From Ahaetulla prasina (Eukaryota > Chordata > Lepidosauria > Squamata > Colubridae), in the NCBI RefSeq assembly GCF_028640845.1, contig NC_080539.1:101086554-101150553 (forward strand): a stretch of 64,000 bases of DNA, in the 5' to 3' direction. Under the pieces are notes generated by a model. That model was not told the DNA's origin, searched no databases, and worked only from the letters and a program-made list of their open reading frames with translations. Shown here piece by piece: positions 11,671 through 22,502 of this stretch; position 1 is the first letter of the stretch; each line of letters opens with the position of its first letter. The position numbers and the translations under genes are program-made.

Positions 11671-12499
11671 GAAGAAGCATAGAAATAAAATGCCATTAGT
11701 TCATCAAGCAATGAAAAGAAAACTTTCAGGTGGAGGGATTTTAATAGCTTTTACTTAGGCAGTGTATGGATTTTAGCCTGATCATAAGTTTCTATGAGGT
11801 CCGTATGCAATTCAGAAAGTTGTAATGGAGGGAGAGAACACAAGGTCAAAAATACATCCTGGATTGCTTTTCCTCTTTGAAAGCACAAAAAGAGAACTAA
11901 GCTTTTATACATTAGTGATGAGAATTATTTATTGCACTGTTATTCTCTTCTTTATTGAAGAGGATAACAGTGAGGGCAGGTATAACCTCTTCAGTTCTCA
12001 TGAACAAGAAGAGTTAGATTAAGCTAAGAAATAGTGGCAAGCCACTAAATGCAATGTTTAAATCAGAATCTGAAAACTTTCCTCTTCAGTTTTTCTAAAT
12101 ACATGTCTTTCAGGATTGCTGAAGTATAACCCTCATTATCTCCAGAGGCATTGGAAAATATGGTTCAGTCCATCAGGAAGACATCAGGATGGGCTTCCTT
12201 TTCTTAATCTGATGCTTATTTGTTAACACAGTAGTTAATAACAGGAACAGTAATAGATTCTTTGGATATATGATGATAGGATTACGTCCCTGGATACCAG
12301 CCAGCATTTAGCTTTGAAGACTCACACAGACCTAATTATAATGGGAGGAAAGCTCCTATTAGTGCCAAGACATATTATGCCTCTCTTGGCTGACAGTATA
12401 TACTGTAGTCTATTGGAAGATATTCAGAATGAGGCACATGAGAGGGCCAAAGAGTTTAAGGATCCTCATCTTGGTCTGGTTAAGCCTATATATTGAAGA
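11671..12499. other. Intron 1 sequence without recognised features
   Basis: No protein-like frame, RNA gene or repeat family recognised. Confidence 0.4.
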
Positions 12500-12507
12500 T
12501 GCTAGAA

Positions 12508-12803
12508 CAGTGATGGCGAACCTATGACAAGCATGCCAGAGGCGGCACGCAGTTCCCTTTCTGTAGGCACGCGAGCCGTCGCCCCAGCTCAGCTCTGCCA
12601 CGCATGCGCACGTGTCTCCCACCAGTCGGCTGGTCTTCGGGTCTCTGCTGTGCATGCCTGGGGGGCCATGCACATGCGGGGGGCTGTGCACGCATGCATG
12701 GGGTGGGTAGGGCACATGCGTGGGGGTCGTGCCCTCATTGCATTTTGAGGGTTCACATGTGCGCGTTTTGGGTGCTCGGTCCGGAAAAGGTTAACCATCA
12801 CTG
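12508..12803. mobile_element. hAT-type MITE, CAGTGATGGCGAAC family
   Basis: Ends are CAGTGATGGCGAAC and the inverted GTTAACCATCACTG. The flanking 8-mers TGCTAGAA (12500-12507 and 12804-12811) are identical. The interior is GC- and CpG-rich with GCATGCG-type repeats, which creates spurious open frames on both strands. Only copy of this family seen in the window. Confidence 0.92.
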
Positions 12804-12811
12804 TGCTAGAA

Positions 12812-14048
12812 GTAAGCTAACTTTAGTATACCTGCCTTTTATGTCCTGATCAATGTACACCTGAGGACCTTGTGGTGGTGTGACAGATCATAATTAATGT
12901 TGCTAGTTTCTGGGCAAGATTTGTTTAACTTGTAGATATTTTAATCTTGTATTTTATATTTAAAATTTTATGTTGTATAGTATGCCTTATTTTAATTGTG
13001 ATGCTTCTGACATGAATCAACAAACAAAGAAGCAAACAAACTAACCACAGACTTAGCAATGGTCAAATACATAGTATGCCATACACGGCTAGCATGTGAT
13101 TTTCAGGATAGGTTGAATTATTTATTGGTGATCCAGGCTCTTAAATCTGTTATTCCAGAATGCCATTCATCCTTGTCTTGCTTCAACTGAGCAATCCACC
13201 TACACCTGCACATATGCTAATAGCCTTGGATGCTCATCAGCTGAGTATCTCTCCTGTAAACCAGCAAGAGCTTTGGTTTCTTTTTCAGTGCTCTGCAGCC
13301 AACTGCTTGGATTTACTAGGGACTTAGTTTTACTCAGGGAATTTTTCTAATCTAATCACCAGACTTATTGGTTAACAAGGTAGTTAATAAAAGAAACACA
13401 TTTTCCGCTTGAAACTCCTGAATGCCATTAATCATAGCTGTTTGCAGAAAGCTCAGAGGCACTTCTTCCTTGAAAGCGGAAGATGGATAGTTTTCATTAC
13501 ATCTGACAGGATGGAACTAAAAGAATATATATAAGTATAGCTATGCGCGTGTGGGGGTCATGCCTCTATAATATGGAGCTAGAATGGATATCATTAGGGA
13601 CCAATTTAAAGATCAGCTGCAGTTAGTCCTTCCTGCAATGATTTTTTTTTTATGTACACTATAGGAGACCTGGCATGATTGCAAGGAATGGATGTATATC
13701 AAATGGAAAGAGAATGAATGTTATTACCCACTTAAGAATATACATTTAGTTTTAGAATCTGATTTAATTCAAAATACTTAACATTTATTGAAATTCTTCA
13801 TTTGCTTTCTGAGTTCTAAGACCTATTGAATGCAAAAGAGTTCATTCCCAATTAGAAAAACTCCAATCTATGGAAAAGTTATATTTTGTAATGTCAAAGC
13901 TCTTTCTACCGTCAGGGTGAGATAGTGTCAAAAAATAATGCCAGGGAGGAATTAGTATTTTGCATATGCTTATAAGTATTATTTGTGTTTATTACTATTT
14001 CAGATATGTACGAGTGAAACCTGGGGGTGGGATTTTGGTGTATAAATG
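12812..14048. other. Intron 1 sequence without recognised features
   Basis: AT-rich, apparently single-copy DNA. Nothing recognised on either strand. Confidence 0.4.
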
Positions 14049-14050
14049 TA

Positions 14051-14468
14051 CAGGTAGTCCTTGGTTCACAACCACTTATTTAGTGACTGTTCAAATTTAC
14101 AACAGCCCTGAAAAAGTGACTTATGACCAGTTTTCGCACTTATGACTGTTGCAGCATTCCCCATGGTCACATGATCAAAATTTGAGTGCTTGGCAACTGA
14201 CAGGTATATATGACAGTTGCATGGTGTCCCGGGGTCATGTGATCGCCATTTGTAACTTTCCCAGTTGGCTTCCGATGAGCAAAATTAATGGAGGAAGCCA
14301 TTAATTTTGCCAATGCTTAGCAGGTGCATGATTCACTTATCAGCTTCAATGATTTGCTTAGCAACTACAGCAAAAGGACATAAAATGATATCAAACTCAC
14401 TCAACAACTGTCTTGCTTAGCAATTGGAATTTTGGGCTCAATTGTAGTAATAAGTCAAGGACTACCTG
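14051..14468. mobile_element. TA-flanked MITE (Tc1/mariner-pogo type), CAGGTAGTCC family, full length
   Basis: Inverted ends CAGGTAGTCCTTGG and CAAGGACTACCTG are directly flanked by TA (14049-14050, 14469-14470). The 418-bp interior is non-coding and shows the family's TTGTTAAGTGA-like text. TA duplication with CAG termini points to a Tc1/mariner or pogo/Tigger-type transposase in trans; the superfamily is inference. Confidence 0.85.
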
Positions 14469-14497
14469 TATGTTAAGATATTAAAATTTAAAAAGTA

Positions 14498-14866
14498 CCG
14501 TATATACTCGAGTATAAGCCGAGTTTTTCAGCACGTTTTTTGTGCTGAAAAACGTCCCCTCAGCTTATACTCGAGTATATACGGCTTATACTCGAGTTTT
14601 TTTTTTCTTTTTTTCACATTATACCGGATGGAGCAAACTTGGCGGGCTTTTGCATTAGCGCGGGGAAGCCCTGCCGGTGCAGTGAGAGGGCGGGGCGGGG
14701 GAGCCGCCAGCCTTCTCGGCTGAGGGAGGGAGGGTTTCCCCGACCGGTAGCTGCCTCATTTCCCACCCTCGGCTTATACTCGAGTCCCCAGTTTACCCCA
14801 GTTTTTTGGGGTAAAATTGGGGACCTCGGCTTATACTCGGATCGGCTTATATTCGAGTATATACGG
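14498..14866. mobile_element. TA-flanked palindromic MITE, CCGTATATACTCGAG family
   Basis: The ends are a long inverted repeat beginning CCGTATATACTCGAG at 14498 and its complement at 14852-14866, flanked by TA (14496-14497, 14867-14868). The left half is itself a hairpin: the end sequence reappears inverted near 14561-14583, and a smaller stem surrounds 14528-14554 (CAGCACG...TGTGCTG). The interior at 14640-14760 is GC-rich. No coding capacity. Confidence 0.85.
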
Positions 14867-15124
14867 TACATAAAAGCAAGACACTATAGAACAAGTTTGC
14901 TGAAAAAACCAAAAAAGTTAATTACATCATCTCCTTCCCTTCTATTTGTATCTCAATCACAGGCCATCCTTTAGAGATTTGAACTTTGCATCAAACTTTA
15001 GTAATTATTGTTAGTTTCCATCTGAATCCTAAATACTACATTCCAGATATCTAATCTGCCTTGCCTTGCATACAAGGGATCCATTCTTACTTGAATTTAT
15101 GTAATTAATTGAACTTTTATTGTA

Positions 15125-15390
15125 CAGTTAGTCTTTGACTTAGGACCATAATAAGGACCAGAAAGTTCATCATTAAGTCATGTGGTTGTTAAGTGAGACA
15201 TGTTTCTGTGACTTGCCACCTCCTCCCAGTTTTTCCATTGACTTTGTTTGTCAGAAGTCAGCTAAGAAGGACACAAATGATGATTATTTGACTGCAGGAC
15301 ATTGCAAAGACCGGTTGTAAGTCACTTTTTTCAGTGCTGTTGCAACTTTGAATGGTCACTAAATGAATGGTCATAATTGAGGATTATCTG
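15125..15390. mobile_element. TA-flanked MITE, CAGGTAGTCC family, internally shortened
   Basis: Begins CAGTTAGTCTTTGACTTA and ends GAGGATTATCTG, with TA on both sides (15123-15124, 15391-15392). At 266 bp it lacks roughly 150 bp of the interior seen at 14051-14468. Confidence 0.8.
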
Positions 15391-15486
15391 TAGAGATATA
15401 TCCTGTCAATTTGACCATTGGACTATACCTTCTATCTCACAATGTCCTCCCTCCCCACTTCCCAGAAAGCACTACAGAAAACAGAT

Positions 15487-15754
15487 CAGAGGGGGTTTTT
15501 TAGCAGGTTCTGACCAGTTCTGGAGAACCGGTAGCAGAAATTTTGAGTAGTTCGGAGAACCGGTAGTAAAAATTCTGACTGGTCCCGCGCCCATCTATTC
15601 TCTGCCTCCCAAGTCCCATCTGATCAGGAGGAAATGGGGCTATTGCAGTAACCTTCCCTGGATTGGGGAGGGAATGGAGATTTTATAGTATCCTTCCCCT
15701 GCCATGCCCACCAAGCCACAGAACCAATAGTAAAAAAATTGAAACCCACCACTG
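15487..15754. mobile_element. hAT-type MITE, CAGTGGTG family
   Basis: Ends are CAGAGGGGGTTTTT and AAACCCACCACTG, with an exact 8-bp TSD AAACAGAT (15479-15486 and 15755-15762). Body shows GAGAACCGGTAG and ACCAAGCCAC motifs of the family. Confidence 0.92.
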
Positions 15755-15762
15755 AAACAGAT

Positions 15763-16720
15763 GCTTTGAATATATGGTGTTACAGGATGAAATTCTTGTC
15801 TTCTTACATCAACATTTTCTTTGTAAAACTAATCGGAGCTTAAATGAGATTGTTTGTTTGTGGCAATAATAAAAGTCTGATAGTTATTTGCAAGACTCAA
15901 GTTGTACTTAAGATCAAATCTAAGGGCTTCAGAAATTTTCTCTATCCTTCTTCCCAGTTTTGTTTCATTTCAGCTCCAGATAGCTGATCCAATTTTAGGA
16001 ACTGTTGTCCTGGAATTAGTAGCAAAGCATTAACTACTATAAGCTTCCTCCCCCTCTCCAAAGCTAAGAAACAAAAAACGCCTTGTTAGATTAGATCAAA
16101 CTAAGGCTTGTCCATTCCAGTGTTATGGTGTTATTTGCCTCTGGGTCTGGGCACTTATAGGCAGGTTTTGAAAGTGATTGCATTCATTCTCTTTTTGGGA
16201 TATAGTTTCTTACTTGTACACTGACACTTTCATTGCTCTAGTAATAGTAGCACAATTAAAAGGAGAAGTCTTTGTACCTTCATCATTATCCAGAATGATC
16301 TGATATCATTGATCTGATATCTTAAAGCAGAGATGGACTGGAAGTAATAAATATGAATTGAAAACTATGGCATATCAGTCTTCAAGTTGTATACAGTAAC
16401 GTCAACACATTTTTGAGCCATGTTAAAAAGTAGCAGAATGCATTGTATAACTCCCTCAGACCAGAGAAAATTGCATTATATATTTCTCTACCCTAATAAA
16501 ATAAACCTTTTATGCTTTCCTTCCTTTCACTTTCCCTCCCTCCCTAAATAAATTCTTTCTGTTTAGCCACTTGAACAAAAGTCAGATAACTCCCAGAAGC
16601 GCATTTCTGTCTAAACATTTCCCTCAGAATTGTGGGACTCTTGTTTTCTTTCAACAACAACAAAAAACACCCCAATCTACTATCTGAACAATAACATTTG
16701 TTTTCCTTTCTACATTTTAG
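15763..16720. other. End of intron 1, no repeat recognised
   Basis: AT-rich DNA leading into the exon 2 acceptor. The last 20 bases are a good polypyrimidine tract and AG. Confidence 0.5.
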
Positions 16721-17069
16721 GTACAAAGCCATTGTAAATCCAATGGATATTCAAGCACCCAATGCAGTGCTCTGGACATGTATTAAAGCAATCGGCATCT
16801 GGATAATTTCCATCTTGCTAGCAGTCCCTGAAGCCGTTTTCTCTGAAGTGGCACACATCAATGATTCAGATAATGTCAGCTTCACAGAATGTATGCGCTA
16901 TCCCTTGAAGGATGATCTGCACCCAAAGATTCATTCAGTGATGATACTCTTGGTATACCTTCTCATCCCACTCACCATCATTAGTATTTATTACTACCAT
17001 ATTGCAAAGACATTAATTAAGAGTGCACACAATCTGCCAGGAGAATACAGTGAACAATCTAAAAAACAG
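16721..17069 (+). CDS. NMBR: Neuromedin B receptor, coding exon 2 (residues 137-253)
   Basis: The exon begins after a clear acceptor (TCTACATTTTAG) and its first G completes Arg137 of the DRY motif, followed by Y138-K139. It encodes intracellular loop 2, TM4 (about 154-173), extracellular loop 2 with the disulfide cysteine C194 and a possible sequon N188-V-S, TM5 (about 207-230) and the first half of intracellular loop 3. P198 falls at a position reported for ligand selectivity in this family. The exon ends with CAG (Gln253) at 17067-17069, then a consensus donor GTAAGT, phase 0. PEAVFSEVA and IKSAHNLPGEY are bombesin-receptor signatures and fit NMBR best. No stop or frameshift is present. 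The frame stays open into the intron to 17153, but that part is not family-like. Confidence 0.95.
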
Positions 17070-17146
17070 GTAAGTTTTCCAGATCCACGTGAGGAGATTT
17101 ATCTTAAGAAAGTCTACAAGATAGATGATATTTTATGTTTAGTATA

Positions 17147-17522
17147 CAGGTAGTTCTTGACTTCGCAACCACAATTGGAAGCAGAATTTCTGTTGTTAGG
17201 TGTTAAATGAGTCATGTCTGATTTTAAACCTTTTTACCCATGGTTGTTTGGCAAATCACTGCATTTGTTAAGTGGTCATTAAGTAAATCCACTTTCCTTC
17301 CTTGACTTTGCTTGAAGGAAATTGGCTGGGAAGGTCCTATGGTGATCACATATCCCTGGGACACTGCAACCTTCACAAACACACGTCAGTGGCCAAGTAC
17401 CTAAATGCTGAAGTGGGAATGCTATGATGATTGTAAGTGTGAGGACTGGTTATGTCACTTTTTTCAGTGCTGTTGTAATTTTGAATGGTCACTAAACAGT
17501 TATACGTTGAGGACTATCGATG
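17147..17522. mobile_element. TA-flanked MITE, CAGGTAGTCC family, beside exon 2
   Basis: Begins CAGGTAGTTCTTGACTT just after TA (17145-17146), 77 bp past the exon 2 donor. The right end GAGGACTATCGATG is decayed. The interior matches the 61835-62220 copy. Confidence 0.8.
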
Positions 17523-17631
17523 TGTCACATACTTCTGTTTCTCAGTTGTTATTTAATTCATGTGGTACGGTCTGGATCAAATCCATTCTGTAGGTAATAA
17601 ATTATAATATATCATTATATAGGAAGGCAAG

Positions 17632-17870
17632 AGTGGTGCGGTGGCCTAGAGGTGGAGCTCTTACCTCACAATCAGGAGGCTGTGAGTTCGATCGTAGGTA
17701 GAGGGCAGATATTTCTCTCTCTGGGCATGTTGAGAATATATCTGCTGAATATAACTCCACACTGGTGACAGGAAGGGCATCTGGCCAGTAAATGCTCAGT
17801 TCCGTTCAGTTGCCCAGACTCCACCCTGTAAGGGATTATAGGGTATTTAAAAGGAGATGATGATGACTAT
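17632..17870 (+). mobile_element. tRNA-derived SINE
   Basis: The 5' end has an A-box-like GTGGCCTAGAGGTGGAGC and a B-box-like GAGTTCGATC at tRNA-like spacing. An unrelated body and a 3' (GATGAT)n-type end follow. Not a tRNA gene: no cloverleaf-consistent stem set or CCA-side pairing was found. Confidence 0.65.
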
Positions 17871-18739
17871 ATAGGAGGGCAAGTGGTGGATTGGAAAATT
17901 CCTATTTTTCCTGAAACGGGACATGTATTTTTTTAAAAAGCAACAACACGCCTGACACCAATGGATTTTTGAAAAACAAAACTTAGGCCTAGTAGAAAGA
18001 ACTAACTCTCCCATAGGCAGAATGGTTCCAAATGAAATCAGCTCACTGTACATTTGTACTTCAGAAAGAAAAGGAAGGTATGAAGTATAAGCTCAGTTCT
18101 TTCACAGATCAACAGGCAAGGACAATTAATTAAAAAAACTAACGCTCAGCCCTGTCTCTCCCTTATTATGAAAAATAGTGTTCCTGACACTGCATTTATT
18201 TCTTGGTTAATAAACAAAACTCCACAAGACAGAATTCTGATCACACTTTGCGATTTCATTAGCATGTCCACACAGCAGATGTTCTACCAGATCCCTGCAG
18301 GCTTTTCTTCTAGTTTTGCATAGCCTCAAGAAATTTCAGTTGTTGCAGGATCTCTACCTTAATGACTTAAATCAACTTGCATCAAAAAACTACAAAAAAC
18401 CCCTTGATTTTAATTGAATACTGATGCATCTCCAGACTTTATACACAATACCTGTATTGGAGTTTTGTATGCTTGAACAAAGATTAAATGCTTAGCTTGA
18501 ACAATATACAAAGTGTCCCAAAAGTTAAAGGGCAAAGACTGAAATAAATCCCCCGTTACTTCAATTTTATTAACATTTAAAATTCACCATCTCCTGTTCA
18601 TACGTAGTTATTGATTTTTTTAAAAAAATCAATGTACCTTAATTATTTTCTCTTTTCTGGTTTGTTACTAAATTTTAACTGCTGTATTAATTCTGGAGTG
18701 CTCTGTATATTCCTTTTTTATATCCTTTAATTCCACTTT
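17871..18739. other. Intron 2 sequence without recognised features
   Basis: AT-rich, no coding frame or known repeat recognised. Confidence 0.4.
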
Positions 18740-18930
18740 TATTTTTAGAAATAACTGAAGGCAGCAGATGTATCTAGTACTCTGTCATCCTCTTATTTTC
18801 CCCTCAATAGCAACCTTGTGAGATGGGTTGGGGTGAGAGAGAATGACTGACCCAAAGTCACCCAGCCAGCTTTGATGCCAAAGCAGGTCTCCTGATTTCT
18901 AGCCAGAATGAGAGCAGTTTAAATAGCTCT
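18740..18930. repeat. Old SINE/MIR-like fragment
   Basis: The text CTTGTGAGATGGGTTGGG...CCCAAAGTCACCCAGCCAGCTTT resembles the core of MIR/L2-type SINEs of amniotes (reverse orientation likely). Strongly decayed, so the family call is tentative. Confidence 0.4.
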
Positions 18931-19469
18931 TCAGGCATTACTGGGAATAGATTACAATCCTGTGGTCCAGAGATAATTTATGCCCAGCTGTTAAAAGCTT
19001 GAGCCTTGAGCAACAGCCCTTATTTTGAGAAAGATTGCTTTAGAATAATCTATTTTGGCAATTATAATTGACACATGCCCTTTGTGAATGCCAGATTATT
19101 AGATGGGGAAATGGTTTGCAGTATTCTAAATTAATTTTCTTTAATTGATTGTCTTCTGGAAATGCTAGGATTATTGCTCCAGAATTTTCCAGATAAACAC
19201 TATGCTGAGTAGGTAATTCTGGGAGCTGCAGTCTCAATACATCTGGAGAAAGCTGACCTGCCATATTTTCCTGATAAAATATATTGTATGAGTGTGAAAA
19301 TGAATGGTAGAATTCATTATAGTTTTTTCATTTTACTAAATTCACATCATCATAAATGTACATTTATATAATAACATTTATCGTGTAATAAGTAATTGAA
19401 AAGAAAGTAAAAATCGGGATTGCTCAAATACCACTTTGGAAAATACTAAACTGAAAATGAATGCAACCG

Positions 19470-19735
19470 TAGAGAGAGAATGGAGAGGGATAGAGGAGAG
19501 AAGAGAGGAAGGAGAGATAGGGAAAGAAGAAAGGGAAAAGGAGAGGAAGAAAGAGACGGGAAACAAGAGCAGGAGAGAAGGTTAGAAGGGAGGAAGAAGG
19601 AAGGTGTGGGGGAAAGGAAGGGGAAGGAGAGAAGGAGAGGAGGAGTGGAGGAAAGAAGAAAGTAGAAGAGTAGATGGAAGAAGGGAGGGAAAGGAAAGAG
19701 AGGAGAGGGAGAAGGAGGATTGTTGTAAAATAAGG
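19470..19735. repeat. Purine-rich (GA/GGA) tract
   Basis: About 260 bp in which the + strand is almost all A and G, in mixed GAGA, GGAAG and GAAAG units. It produces long open frames on both strands that are low-complexity artefacts. Confidence 0.85.
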
Positions 19736-19815
19736 GAGATGAAATGGTAGAAGAGCAGCTCCAAATATACTTAAATTGTTTAGGATGAAGATCGTATTAG
19801 TATGAAAGCTAAAAA

Positions 19816-21629
19816 TGAGACGACTTCCGGTGTCCAGTGGCAACGGTCGTCTGGAGGCTTCTCCTGCCTCCAGTGCCCGAATCCGGCCGCCGCCGAGGCC
19901 CCCAGGGGCCAGGTGTTCCGAAAAGGACACCTGCCGCACGGACGGCTCGCCAGGGGTCTCCCAGCCGACATACAGGACTGGGGGGACCGATGCTGGCGCG
20001 TCCTAGGCTCGGCGGGGTTCGGAGGCCACAGGCCACGGCCATTACTTTGGTCGTCGCCTGGGCCGCTGTGCCCGGTGACACCGGGGCTTTGGATTTATAA
20101 CTGCAGCAGCCTGGTGGTGAACAGGGAACGGAGAAGAATTGAGGAATGGAGAAGGGAAGGAGATATCGGTGGCAGTGGAGTGCTCCGGAGTGCGGGGGTT
20201 TTCTCCCCTGCGGCTGGAAGGAGCACGAGTCATTCTGGAGAGAGGAGAACTTAAAATAAGAAGATTACCGGTTTTGTGGAGCTCTGGAGAGAAGAGGTGA
20301 TGGAGAAATTTAGGAGGGAGGGTTTGAGGCCCCTCCTCTGGGGAACAATGGTGGCGCCCAGCTTCCGCCTTCACTATGAGAATCTTGATGAAATCACTTC
20401 CTTCGGCTTCCTGGTTGACTAACTGTACTCTGGACTCGTTGCTCCTGTGAGTGCCCCTGGTGGATCCGGAGGAAATTACAAGGATACTGTGCTTGCCTGA
20501 GGATTTTGAAATTTTTTTTTAAATGGCAAAGGTCAGAGACCAACTGCTGGAGAGATGGAGAGAATTCTGGAAAAGTTATCCAATATGGACAAGAAACTGG
20601 ATGATTTGCAAAGAGGCCAAACGGAAATAAGAGCAGAAATTGTGACTATCCAAAAGGATTTAAAGGATACTCAACAAGTCTCAGCAGAAAACAAGCAGAA
20701 AGTGGAAGGTCTGAGGGTGAGATGCGGGCAGTGCAGAAAGAGAGGAGACGACAGGCAATGCTGTGCTTGGACTACAGATGGATAAAATGTCTTATTTCCT
20801 TAGGTTTCAAAATTTGGAAGAAGTGGACCAAGAAGATTTGAGAGATGTTGTGACTAAATTGTTGGGAGAATTTCTTGGGAGAGGTGTTGATTTCATGAAT
20901 TGGGATGTGGATCGAGTTTATAGAGTTAATTCACAATATGCACGCACGCATGCAGTTCCCAGAGAGGTTCATGTCAAATTTGTGAGAAGAGAGACGAGAG
21001 ATGAAATTCTTAGAAAACATAGGAGTGGGGCACTGACTTATAGGGGCAGGAGATAGCCATTCTGAGGCAGATTCCCAGACAGGTACGTGAAATGAGAAAG
21101 AAAATATTACTTTTGTCAAGCAAATTGTACCAGAAGGAGTAGGCTTCAGATGGCTGATGCCAGAGGATTGATGATTTTCCGGGAGGGCATTACGAAAAAA
21201 TTAGTACAATTGGAGGCTACGGCCTACGTGGAGGAACACAAAGCCCTCCTGGAATCAGATGACCCAGGAATTGAAGAAGGGAGGTTATAGACCATGGGCG
21301 GAAGGCGGCTCCCGCTGTTGCGGCCCTGGAGTTGGGTCAGGCTGAACCCAGAGTTCTGAGATCCAAAACTAGGAAGTGACAAAGATATTTGGTATTGTGT
21401 TGGTTTTCCTTATTCTCTTTTGTATGATATTCTGTTTATTCTTGACCCTTCTTTATTGCGTATGTAAGATTTGTAAACTTAGCTACTTCGTGTCACCTGC
21501 TTGCCATATGGCTGTTGTATGTGTTTAAAATTTGAGCAAAATTCTTATCTTGCATAAGAAAAATGAAAATTTACCATACCTGATATGTATTTGTATAAAC
21601 CTTTTTTGACCAATAAAAACTTTTTGAAC
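19816..21629 (+). mobile_element. L1-related element carrying only ORF1 (HAL1-like)
   Basis: A 1.8-kb insertion bounded by a perfect 17-bp TSD (AGTATGAAAGCTAAAAA at 19799-19815 and 21630-21646). Layout: GC-rich 5' UTR (19816-20554), an ORF1 relic (20555 to about 21290) and a 3' UTR ending with AATAAAAACTTTTTGAAC. No ORF2 (endonuclease or RT) is present, yet both ends are intact. That is the arrangement of HAL1-type half-L1 elements in mammals, which rely on L1 in trans; an internal ORF2 deletion is the alternative. The insertion lies in NMBR intron 2, same strand. Confidence 0.8.
20555..21290 (+). pseudogene. L1-type ORF1 protein relic
   Basis: From the ATG at 20555 the protein starts with a charged coiled coil (MERILEKLSNMDKKLDDLQ, continuing for about 55 residues). 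After a frame change near 20716, it continues with an RRM-like domain (MSYFLRFQNLEE...VDRVYRVNS...PREVHVKFVRRETRDEILR, 20781-21030), which matches the order and motifs of L1 ORF1 RNA-binding chaperones. A C-terminal domain (RQIPRQVREMRKK...) follows with further frame breaks and ends near 21290. Several frameshifts make it non-functional. Confidence 0.8.
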
Positions 21630-22137
21630 AGTATGAAAGCTAAAAAGAAAATATGTATGTTAGATAAGAAACTGTACAGTTAAGATATGTTTATGAGAAA
21701 AAATAAAAAACTTTTTTAAAAAAAAAAATTGAATCATTCATTATAAGCATGTGAATGACAATTCAGTCCTTGATTAAGACAGATGCAGGAAGGAAAGATA
21801 CTCCTTATCTTCATCCCACTTCATTCTTCTGGATTTTAATCAATGAAGTTCAGTTGTCAATGGTCCTGGTTAAACAGACCTTGGCAGAACTTGCACTTTG
21901 TTTCTCTGGGGAAAATGATCAAACTACGTGAACTTTGTCACCTTTTTTTCTCCAGTTGTCATTGGTAAAATTAAAGATGTCATCAGACTTATCTGCGATA
22001 GTATGTGTAGTCTAACCCTGCTTATGCGAGGGTCTGAGAATAGGTGTGGAATAATTTGGCATTTATTGGGAATTAGCTTTCCTGCTCATCCTTGAACAAT
22101 GTATTGTGAACACTGAAAGAAAGCATAGGGTCAGATC

Positions 22138-22429
22138 CAGAGGTGGGTTTCAGCAGGTTCTGACCAGTTCTGGAGAACCAGTAGTGGAAATTTGGAGTAG
22201 TTCAGAGAACCGGTAGTAAAAATTTTGGCTGCCCCCCCCCATCTATTCTCTGGCTCCCAAGTCCCAGCTGATTGGGAGGAAATGGGGATTTTGCAGTAAC
22301 CTTCCCCCAGAATGGGGTGGGAATGGAGATTTTACAGTATCCTTCTCCTGACACGCCCACCAAGCCACGCCATGTCCACCAAGCCACGCCCACAGAACCG
22401 GTAGTAAAAAAAATTGAAACCCACCACTG
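22138..22429. mobile_element. hAT-type MITE, CAGTGGTG family, next to NMBR exon 3
   Basis: Ends are CAGAGGTGGGTTTCAG and GAAACCCACCACTG with an exact 8-bp TSD GTCAGATC (22130-22137, 22430-22437). It ends 73 bp before the exon 3 start, so it sits just upstream of the likely branch-point region of intron 2. Confidence 0.92.
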
Positions 22430-22502
22430 GTCAGATCAGCTATTTTGTGGGACAGCTCCACTGACCTCAGATTGTTAATCTCTGTTTATTTGTTCATTCT
22501 AG

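Larger units (their letters stand above)
4107..16720 (+). other. NMBR: NMBR intron 1
   Basis: This intron of about 12.6 kb runs from GTGAG at 4107 to a pyrimidine-rich tract ending TTTTAG at 16720. It contains only repeats that I can identify: a tRNA SINE, several hAT MITEs, Tc1/mariner-like MITEs, a LINE 3' end with a long (AAT)n tail and an L1 ORF2 relic, each listed separately. The splice sites are directly seen and the phases agree on both sides. Confidence 0.9.
17070..22502 (+). other. NMBR: NMBR intron 2
   Basis: This intron of about 5.4 kb runs from GTAAGT at 17070 to TTCATTCTAG at 22493-22502. It carries a TA-flanked MITE only 77 bp after the donor, a tRNA-derived SINE (17632-17870), a purine-rich tract, an L1-related ORF1-only element (19816-21629) and a hAT MITE ending 73 bp before exon 3. 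Confidence 0.9.

Noticed and set aside
12410..12849. Overlapping frames of 70-101 codons on both strands
   Set aside because: They fall inside the CpG-rich hAT MITE bounded by exact TSDs.
19424..19939. 171-codon minus frame rich in Ser/Leu/Phe/Pro
   Set aside because: Product of the purine-rich tract; low complexity.
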